Assembly: GCF_963082655.1 (NCBI RefSeq)
Contig: NC_081553.1
Span: forward strand, 62,424,311 to 62,488,310
DNA from: Stomoxys calcitrans
Taxonomy: Eukaryota; Arthropoda; Insecta; Diptera; Muscidae
Direction of reading: 5' to 3'
Length of the DNA stretch: 64,000 bases
The position numbers were made by a program, and so were the translations under genes. Every line of letters begins with the position of its first letter. Position 1 is the first letter of the stretch. Below, piece by piece: positions 12,765 to 22,400 of the stretch. A model generated the notes under the pieces. That model was given only the letters and a program-made list of their open reading frames with translations, was not told the origin of the DNA and made no database searches.

Positions 12765-13031
12765 CTTTTATTCCCTGCATCAAGGGATGTGGGTAGACTA
12801 ATTTGTTCATTCTATTTGTAACTCCTCGAAATATTCCTCTGAGAACCCATAAAGTATATATGTTCTTGATCGTCATGTCATTTTAAGTTGATCTAGTTAT
12901 GTCCGTCCGTCTGTCTGTCGAAAGCACGCTAACTTTCGAAGGTGTAAAGCTAGCAGCTTGAAATATTTCAAGAATGCTTCTTATTAATGTAGGCCAATTG
13001 TCATTTTAAGTCGATCTAGTCATGTCCGTCC
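12765..13031 (-). mobile_element. Family A element, tail part (split by a LINE)
   Basis: The tail end and the 'CATAAAGTATATATGTTCTTGATCG' region in minus orientation end in 'GTCATGTCCGTCC'. The element resumes at 14287 with a near-identical 13-mer and continues to 16103, so one family A copy was split by the LINE at 13032-14286. A partial internal duplication repeats 'TTTTAAGT(T/C)GATCTAGT(T/C)ATGTCCGTCC' at about 12880 and 13000. Confidence 0.7.
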
Positions 13032-14286
13032 TTTGTGTCTCATAGTAGTTCTCAGTTTTCCGGGGGCGGGTTACTGGCCCAGGGCCCCAACCGCATGGGT
13101 TTTGTGAGATTGCACATGTATCCCTCGTTGTGGCGAGCCGTTTGCTCCAAGATCCGATACTCGCCATCAACCGCCTCTAACCTGGAAACAGACTCTGATG
13201 TTGGCCATTGGCCATTTGAAGGCGCCAATAACTCGCCTTGACATCTCGAGTATCATTGGCACTCAGTATTTAATTAAGAGCCAGTGCCACAGTGACTCCT
13301 CACTGAGACTCTCCTCTCGAAAATCGCAGACTGACCGCGGCCGCATTTGCAGCTACTCCGCATAAAAACGGAGCTTTCCACCATCCGCAACCCTTGCGAC
13401 GTGCCCGGTAGCTTTCAGCTAAGCAGCTACTCCGCAAAAAAACGGAGCATTCCACCGTCCGCAATCTGTGGATGCGCCCGGTAGCTTTCAGCTAAGCTTT
13501 CCGTGATAACGATGGGCATGACACAAGTCGGAGCTCAAAGCTCCAGCGTGTGTGGTGCTCATAGTCATCCCGTATCAGCCGGGTTTCAGCTCCCGGATTT
13601 CAGCACAATCGAGCAGATAAAGAAAATGGAGAAAGTTGGGAACCACAACTTTGAGACAGTCAGTAAATTTATCTATCTCGGCACCGCCTTAACCGAAACG
13701 AATGACACCAGCTTTGAGATTAAGCGAAGAATGATACTGGCAAACAGATGCTACTTTGGACTAAGTAAGCAGTTCAGAAACAAGGCCAACTCTCGACAGA
13801 CGAAGATTACACTTTACAAGACACTGATACTACCCTTGCTGTTATATGGTTCTGAAGCATGGGTACTTGTAAAAACAGATGAGGCAGTGCTTGGAGTATT
13901 TGAGAGAAAGATTCTTCGTAAAATATATGGACCAGTTTGCATTAACGGTGAATATAGGCGACGTATGAACCACGAGCTGTATGAGCTGTATGACAACGAT
14001 AGCATAGTTACACGCATCAAGATACAACGGCTGCGTTTCCTAGGTCATGTTGTCAGAATGGATGAAGAAGCACCAGCAAAAAAGTCTTTTGAAGGCAAAT
14101 ACGGTGGTACACGCAAACCGGGAAGACCAAAAGCCCGATGGAAAGATCAAGTGATGGGAGACACCTCGAAGCATGGTGTCAGAGATTTTAGAATGAGCGC
14201 AGAAGATCGAGTCGTTTGGAACGCTATTCTACGTTCGGCTAGTGGAACAAATATTCTGTCGTAGCCAATTAAAGTAAAGTAAAGAA
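13032..14286 (+). mobile_element. 5'-truncated or internally deleted RTE-like LINE, with TSD
   Basis: An untranslated leader (13032-13500) contains a roughly 75-bp direct repeat ('CAGCTACTCCGCA(T/A)AAAAACGG', two copies from about 13350 and 13425). It is followed by an open frame (13503-14264) whose later part is the C-terminal reverse-transcriptase region of RTE/I-type LINEs: 'LYKTLILPLLLYGSEAW', 'RRRMNHEL', 'RLRFLGHVVRMDEE', 'RWKDQV'. The catalytic RT fingers and palm are absent, so it is dead. It ends with 'GTAGCCAATTAAAGTAAAGTAAAG', a TAAAG-type 3' microsatellite tail. 13-bp TSDs flank it (13019-13031 and 14287-14299; one mismatch). The leader recurs at about 63040-63350. Confidence 0.8.
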
Positions 14287-16103
14287 GTCATGGCCGTCCG
14301 TCTGTCCGTCCGTTTGTCTGTCCGTCTGTTTGTTCGTCCGTCTGTCCGTCCGACCGTCTGTCTGTCGGTCGAAAGCTCGCTAACTTTCGAAGCAGTGTTG
14401 GTCAGTTGGGATTGTAAATGACTATATCGGTCTGTGTTTTGATATAGCTACCATATAAACCGACTTGAGTCTTGATTTCTTGAGCTTCTACAGGGCGCAA
14501 ATCTTTTCCGATTTGGCTGAAATTTTGCATGAGGTGTTTTTTTATAATTTCCAACAACTACGTTAGGTGTGGTTTAAATCGGTTCAAAACCTGATATAGC
14601 TGTCATATAAATCGGTCTGGGGTCTTGACGTCTTCATCTTCCAAAAGGCGCAATTTTGCATAAAGTGGTCTGTTATGATTTCTAACAACTATGCTAAGTA
14701 TGATTCAAATCGGTTCATAACCTGATATGGCTACTATATAAATCGATCTGAAATCTTGACTTCTTGAGCCACTAGAGAGCGCAATTCTTAACCGATTTTA
14801 CTGTAATTTCGCAAGTAGTATCTTGTTGTGACTTCCAATAACTGTGCAAAATATGGTTTAAGGGATCTTGACTTCTTGAACCTCTAGAAGTCGCAATTAT
14901 TATCCGATTTGGTTGAAATTTTGTACAACGGCTTATCTCATGACCTTCAACGTACGTGTCTAATATGGTCTGAATCGATCAATAGCTTAATACAGCTCCC
15001 ATATAAGCTGATCTCCCTATTTTACTTCTTGAGCCCCTTAAGGGCGCAATTTCTATTCGAATTGACTGAAACTTTGCACAGATTATTTTTTTGTCCATAA
15101 GCAGGTTAAGTTCGAAGATGGGCTATATCTGACTACATCTTGATATAGCCCCCATGTAGACCGATCCGCCGATTCAGGGTCTTAGGCCCATTAAAGCCAC
15201 ATTTATTATCCGATTTTGCTGAAATTTAGGACAGTGAGTTGTGTTAGGCCCCTCGACTTCCTTCTTCAATTTGGCTCATATCGGTGCAGATTTGGATATA
15301 GATGCCATATAGACCGATCTCTCGATTTTAAGCTTTGGGCCCATAAAAGGCGCATTTATTGTCCGATTTTGCCAAAATTTGGGACAATGAGTTGTGTTAG
15401 GCTCTTCAACAGCCATCTTCAATTTGTCCTGATTTGAATATAGTTGCCGTATAAACCGATCTCTCGTTTTAAGGTTTTGGGCCCGTAAAAGGCGCATTTA
15501 TTATCCAATGTCGCTGAAATTTAGGAAAGTGAGTTATGTTAAGCCCCTCGACATACTTTTGCAATATGGCACAGATCGGTCCAGATTTGAATGAAGCTGT
15601 CTATAGACCGATCTCTCGATTTAAGGTTTTGGGCCCATAAAAGGCGCATTTATTGTCCTATATCGCCGAAATTTGGGGCAGTGAGTTGTGTAAGGCCTTT
15701 CGAAATCCTTCTTCAATTTGGTCTAGATCGATCCAGATTTGAATGTAGCTGCCATATAGACCGTTATCTCGATTTAAAGTCTTGGCCCAATGAAAGGCGC
15801 ATTTATAATCCGATTTTACTGAAATTTGACACAGTGACAGGTTTTTCGACATTCCTATCATGTATGGTTCAGATCTGTTTATTTTTAGATATAGCTACTA
15901 AAAGGAATAATATTTTGCTATACACAATTGAACAATGACTTGTACTTATAAGTATTTGGTCCAAATCGGAAAATATTTCGATATAGCTGCTTGTGGCATA
16001 AGGTATGCATTTTTCACCGGATTTTGATGAAGGGTGGTTTACATATATACCCTAGGTGGTGAGTATCCAAAGTTCGGCGCGGTCGAACTTAACGCCTTTT
16101 TGC
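14287..16103 (-). mobile_element. Family A element, monomers and head (continuation)
   Basis: It opens with an expanded GTCC/GTCTGTCC tract, then about ten monomers of two subtypes ('GAGC(T/C)(T/A)CTA...GGCGCAA' first, 'CATAAAAGGCGCATTTATTGTCC' later), and ends with 'GTTCGGCGCGGTCGAACTTAACGCC'. It is the same insertion as 12765-13031. A mariner MITE abuts its end. Confidence 0.75.
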
Positions 16104-16105
16104 TT

Positions 16106-16338
16106 GTTGCCCAAAAAGTAATTGCGGATTTTTCATATAGTCGGCGTTGACAAATTTTTTCACAGCTTGTGACTCTGTAATTGCATTCTTTCTTCTGTCA
16201 GTTATCAGCTGTTACTTTTAGCTTGCTTTAGAAAAAAAGTGTAAAAAAAGTATTTTTGATTAAAGTTCATTCTAAGTCTTATTAAAAATGCATTTACTTT
16301 CTTTTAAAAAATCCGCAATTACTTTTTGGACAACCCAA
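16106..16338 (+). mobile_element. Mariner-type MITE, copy 1
   Basis: Roughly 235-bp element with inverted ends (T)TGCCCAAAAAGTAATTGCGG / CCGCAATTACTTTTTGGACAACCCAA and a non-coding AT-rich middle ('CAGTTATCAGCTGTTACTTT'). The 5' end has lost the first few bases (GTTGCCC instead of TTGGGTTGCCC). The right TA (16339-16340) is retained. It is one of six copies in the window. Confidence 0.85.
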
Positions 16339-16462
16339 TATATAGATTTCTTATATTTTAAAAGTAAGGAACATTTTAATTTTTTTTTTTAATTTCCCTA
16401 TTTACAATACGATACAAGAAATATAAACAAATCTCCAATTTTAATCTATTAATTGTTTTTGT

Positions 16463-16468
16463 TTTATT
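16463..16468 (-). other. Poly(A) signal of P4HA gene 1
   Basis: AATAAA on the minus strand begins 8 nt after the TAA stop (16478-16476), implying a very short 3' UTR. No better-placed hexamer is needed, though downstream AT-rich DNA could supply alternatives. Confidence 0.5.
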
Positions 16469-16475
16469 ATAATAC

Positions 16476-19400
16476 TTAATGGTATAGAGAATCATCGAAT
16501 TTGTAACAAGGTCTGCGATCCATTTGGTCTTTTTCACGAATCCAGCGATTTTGTACTGAAAGAAACATTGCAAAAAAGGATTACAAAGTTTATAAACAAT
16601 TAAAGATAATATCAATTTTTGAGGAATATTGTTTAAGGTGTAAATCTATTCATTAAAGATGGTTAAGGAGTAGGGATTTCTAAGCCTCTTTCCTATACCT
16701 ACCCCATTTGGAGCCCACAATAATAGGGCAGGCACCATGCAGAGTACGAACATCAAATTTTCCTGAGGCATGTAAGTTATACCAAAAAGCAGCAGCTCCC
16801 TTTTTGGGCATAACCAATTGCTTCATTTGGGGATAGGCAGTACCGCCACCCTGTTCCACATCACTGAGCTGTAATGAAAACGAAAAAAAAACAATAATTC
16901 TCCAGTTTAAAGGAAATAGATTAACTATCTTCAAGGAAACAAAACTCTTACATAAAACAAAACAGTTGCAATACGATTTCCTGTCGTTAAATAGCTCTCC
17001 ATTTTCAACAATTCGCTCTGTATTACAAAACAAAAACAAAAACAACAATTAAAATCTTCTTTCGCTCATAAAAAAATTTACAACCTACCTCTGGAAAATC
17101 AAAATAATCATGATGTTCACTATACTGCCCGCCTATGCCATAATTGGCAAATTGATGTTCTTCGGAACATTTCATATTCAAATTCGTCATATCCTCGACG
17201 CGTCTATCTACAGTAGCCAATATGGGATGTCTGGTCACTGGTATAAATTGAAATTGACTTGTTCGCACACTTGACACTATGTTACCCTTATTGCTCATTA
17301 CAGTGGCTCGTTCGATTTCCTTGGTCAGTTGACGTATGGTTTCGATTTCCTTATCCGATAATACATCGTAGAAGACAACCAATAAGGGATTGTGATTTAA
17401 TTCTTCAACCTTGATGGGAGCTATCCAAAGGAAGGGATGTGTTTCGACCAAATAACCGCAACGCAATTCGCGTTCCTCCCGCGGTTGCTTTTTCAATAGA
17501 CCCGAACAGGTAAATTTGAAGAGATCATGACGGGGAGCAGTTTGAATATCCTCTGGGGGAGGCTGAAAATAATAAAAAAAGAAATGAAATGTTACAACTT
17601 ATCAAACTTTCCTTTGAGAAGATATGTTGGCAAACTTTTTTGCACAGAAAAAAAAGTTGCCCAAACGTTTTCCTTATTTGTAAGATTTTCGGAATGAAAA
17701 TGAGCCAAAAAACGAAAATTTTAAAATAAAGATGATATCTCATTTGATGTTGGATTTCTTCCAGCTTAAACCAAAAGTTATAAAAATTTTGTCACTCCGT
17801 TTGTAACACATCCAAATATTCATCTAAGACCCCATAAGATATTGGGTTGCCCAAAAAGTAATTGCGTATTTTTTAAAAGAAAGTAAATGCATTTTTAATA
17901 AAACTTAGAATGAACTTTAATCAAATATACTTTTTTTACACTTTTTTCTAAAGCAAGCTAAAAGTAACAGCTGATAACTGACAGAAGAAAGAATGCAATT
18001 ACAGAGTCACAAGCTGGGAAAAAATTTGTCAAAGCCGACTATATGAAAAATCCGCAATTACTTTTGGGCAACCCAATATATATATTCTTGATCGTCATGA
18101 CATTTTAAGTCGATCTAGCCAGACGTCTGTCTGTCTGTAAGAATATTAAATAATACCTCCGCACGATTCAATAGAAAACGAGGTTTCAGATGCAGATATG
18201 AATAGATATGGCACACACTGTAACGAGTCAATTTGAACTCGTACATGACATATCATTCTTCCCACTGTGATGGTCCCATATTTTTTTCAAATGTATTTTG
18301 ATTAATTACATTTTACTACGATGCTAGCCACTGTATTGTCGTTATGTTTCTGTTCACTGTGCCATCCATCCCTCCGCATGAACCACACAACCAGTCATAC
18401 ATAAATACGCATGGCCCAACCACCTATTCATACATACGATCGCCACAACCGGTCAGCTGGGTAGACAAATTTATTTACATGAATGCCCATGCGCCCGGCC
18501 TCACAGCCATTTATACTAATGTCAGTTTCCGTACAAGTAATGAAGGCTCAGGCACACCAATGTAAATGGCATACGGTCGGGCATGGATGTTTGCACTGAT
18601 TGTCGTTTTTCTACGTTTATTTTGACAAGCCAGGTGGTATATAATTCTCACTTGGTTGATGTAGCAATTGCTACTTAATGTTACCTTTTTCTAGGGCTCG
18701 TCATGAGTCGTTGAGCTGGCAGAATATTAAGACGTGTGGCATAGTCCGGCATAGTCAGAAAACCATGAAGCCCTAGGTTTTTATCACCGAATAACGCGAT
18801 TCATTCGCATCCTCACTGAATGATCAGTTGTTAACATAAATATCGCGACTATGAAACTAGTTTGCATTCTAACACGATTCGTTCGCTTCCTAAATCGACT
18901 AGGCAACTAGTTCGCATTCTAACGCTGATTCGTTCGCATCCTAACGCGACTAGGAAACTAGTTCGCATCCCAACGCCGATTTGTTCGCATCTTAACGCGA
19001 CTAAGCAACTAGTTTGCATCCTAACGCTGATTCGTTCGCATCCTAACGCGACTAGAAAACTAGTTCTTATCTTAACGCTGATTCGATTACATCCTAACGC
19101 GTCTAGGCAATTAGTTCGCATCCTAACACGACTAGGAAACTAGTTCGCTTCCTAACGCTGATTTGATCGCATCGTAACGCTGATTCGTTCGCATCCTAAC
19201 GCGATTAGAAAACTAGTTTGCATCCCAACACTGAATTGCTCGCATCTTAACTCGACTATGCAACTAGTTCGCAACCTAACGCTGATTCGTTCGCATCCTC
19301 ACTGACGGATCCGTTGGAACCATAAATAACGCGACTAGGAAACTAGTTCGCATCCTAACACGATTCGTTCGCATCTTAACGCGATTAGGAAACTAGTTCG

Positions 19401-22400
19401 TATCCTAACGCTGATTCGATTGCATCCTAACGAGACTAGGCAACTAGTTCGCATCCTAACGCGACTAGGAAACTAGTTCGCTTCCTAACGCTGGTTTGTT
19501 CGCATCCTAACGCCAATTCGTTCGCATCCTAACGTGGCTAGAAAACTAGTTCGCATCCTAACGCTGATTCGTTCGCATCCTCACTGACGGATCCGTCGGT
19601 ACCATAAATAACGCGACTAGGAAACTAGTTCGCACTCGATTCATTCGTGTCCTAACGCTACTAGGCAACTAATTCGCATCCTGGAGCTGATTCGTTTGCA
19701 TCCTAACACTAGTCAGCTAGTTCGCATCCTAACGCGACCTGTTCGCATTCATACTGTATTGCATATGCTATTCCCTTAAATTTGCCCTTGTTTTTCCAGA
19801 CTCCAACCAAAGCAGCGGCGATACCCACGCAGCAAGCACTGATTTTGGTAATAAAATTCAATGATTTGCAAGCATTGCTCGTTAGTAAGTCTATTCATGA
19901 TGAAATGTCAAAGCATACTGAGTATCTTTCTCTTTGACACCATGTCTGAAATCCCACGTGATCTGTCAAATACTAATGCATGAAAATCCTAACCTCAAAA
20001 AATCACCCTTTAGAAAACACAATTTATAGACATTTCCTGAATAGAATTTTTGACAACGTTTACATATCCATTTTTATGACTGTTTTTTTTTTCTTGCACT
20101 GTCTACTTACAAAGTGTTCCGTGCTGTAATCCACTGTATATTCAGGCTGACCAATTGAAGTTTTAACAAATTCTTCAAATACTTTTGCCACCTTTTCATT
20201 ATGCGGATGCAAAGAGACCAATTCGGTAAAGGTTGCATTGGCCCCCTTTACATCACCCAATTTTAATTTTGTGCTAGCTATAGCCAACTCAATATCCAAT
20301 TTGTTAATATTTTCATCGTTCGAAGATCTTCTTAGGGCCTCCATGAACCAAGCATAGGCAAGTTTGGGAAACTCTATATCCAGAGCCTTTATACCCAAGT
20401 CAAAACAATGGCGGGCTTGAAACTGAACACTAGATGAAGAAGAGGCATTTAAAATTTTATTGGTGGATTTCTTGTGGATTATTAGAAATTTGTAACCTAC
20501 TCATATTGTACACCCTGCAGCAAGCCACTGGCAATATCGGAGGCATTAAGGCGATAAACATCATGTAGGCGTAAGACACCTTCCAAAGCTCCGTCTAATT
20601 CTGTTGTATTAACAATTGTGTTTTCGATCCTTTTTAGAGTTTCTGTAAAAAAAAGCAGGAATTAATTTTAAGTGTAAACAAACTCTCAAAATTTTTTTTT
20701 GAGGAAGGATTGAGGAAGGGATCAGCTCATACCATCGCGGTATAATCGAGGCGACGTTAGGAAACCTGGAAGGAAGGGAAGAGGTTTCCGATCGGATACC
20801 TGAGATGAACCTTGAAGTCGAGTGCGAGACACTGCTGCCAGCGGCACAGTCTTAAACAGACCGAATCCTAGTATTGCCGTCTGGAAGATCATGTTACACG
20901 GTTGGATCAAAGCTAGAGGACAGAGTGGGCCCGAGAGTTTACATTGAGAACCCAGGGATTGAGATCCATTTTAGAGTGCCTGGCAGAGATCCGGGCGATC
21001 ACGGAATGCGTGAAGTGGTGTGGTGCTAACGCGAGCACGTCGAGTGTGAACATCTTTACCGACATTAAAATTTCCCTAAGGGCAATAACAACCAGGGCGG
21101 TAAGGTCACGAACAGTCTTGCAGTGTAAGAAGGAGATTAACTCCTTCTCTTGGGATGGCAACATCCGCATCGTTTGGGTGCCGGGTCATAACGGTGTAAA
21201 GGGAAATGAAAGGGCAGACGATTTGGCGGTGAAGGCCGGAGGACTGCCGTCAATAAACTTTGTTAACTCGAAGCCTTTCGGGTCGACGCAGTCCGAGTTA
21301 AGGAAGTGGGCGACGAATGCGCATGCAACATTGTGGAACAGCCAAACAGTCGATAGATCGGCGAAAATCCTATGGGGGTGATCCAGATCGTGTGAAGACG
21401 AGGCTATTACTGAAAGGAAGCAATAAGAAGGTCAGTATAGCTATTGGTATCATAACGGGACATATAGGACTACGAGCTCACTTATGTAAAATCGGTGCGA
21501 CAAGTGATAGCATGTGTAGGGCATGCGGAGAATATAATGGGACGTTGGAGCATTCCCTTTGTCATTGCCCGGCTTTCACGTCTAACAGATACCGGCACTT
21601 AGGTGAAGACACAATACCAGACATGGGGAGTGGTATTAAAAACAATTAAGGATTTTGTAAGTAGCACGGAATTCCTAACTTTAAATTTTCTTTTTAGAGG
21701 TTACATTATAGTTTTTAGAGCGCCCAACAAGCCGATTACTGATTACAATCCTTTTCTATATATAGAGTATTTTTTAGCTATTATCTTTTTGGCAACACTG
21801 GTTTAAACAGCTTACGCACGTTTCATGTTTTGTTTCAATGAGAAATATCTTCAGTTTGGTCTATCATTTAACCATGAATCCTCTTACAAACGAACAACGC
21901 ATGCAAATTATTGATTTTTTTTTTTTCAAAATGCTTGCTCTGTTTACAACGCTCATCGTACGTAAATAAGCAGAGTTGTCGATTTTGGAGTGAAAATCAG
22001 CCAGAAGCATTGCAAGCCCTAACAATGCATTCATAAATAGTCACAGTTTAGTGCGGTTTATGGGCTGGTGGCATCATTGGACCGTACTTCTTCAAAGATG
22101 ATGCAAATCGTAATGTAACTGTGAATGGTGAGCGCTAACATGAGATGATATTCAACACAAGAGCTTGATGGTGCCACATGACACATGCGTAAATTACTAA
22201 ATGCAATCCCATGGCAGCCGGTTGTACGTACCGGATTGACCCGATGAAGTCCTTCATCGTCAAGGGCTGCCGCCTCAGTGTACAACACACTGCTACAACA
22301 ACAACAACTAAATGTATACTTTCTGTATAGTTGAAATTTTTTAATATAATTAAAATTTGAATTGAATATTTTGTCATTGTTTGGAATTTGACAAAATATT

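Noticed and set aside
13503..14264. 253-residue frame as a host gene
   Set aside because: C-terminal RT region of a LINE with TAAAG tail and TSDs; the first 35 residues are translated leader.
18849..19143. Open frames on both strands over the satellite
   Set aside because: Short-period tandem repeats without stops; opposite strands are both open.
18787..19745. CRISPR-like regular repeats
   Set aside because: Spacing is irregular, spacers are themselves repeats, and the context is a eukaryotic intron.
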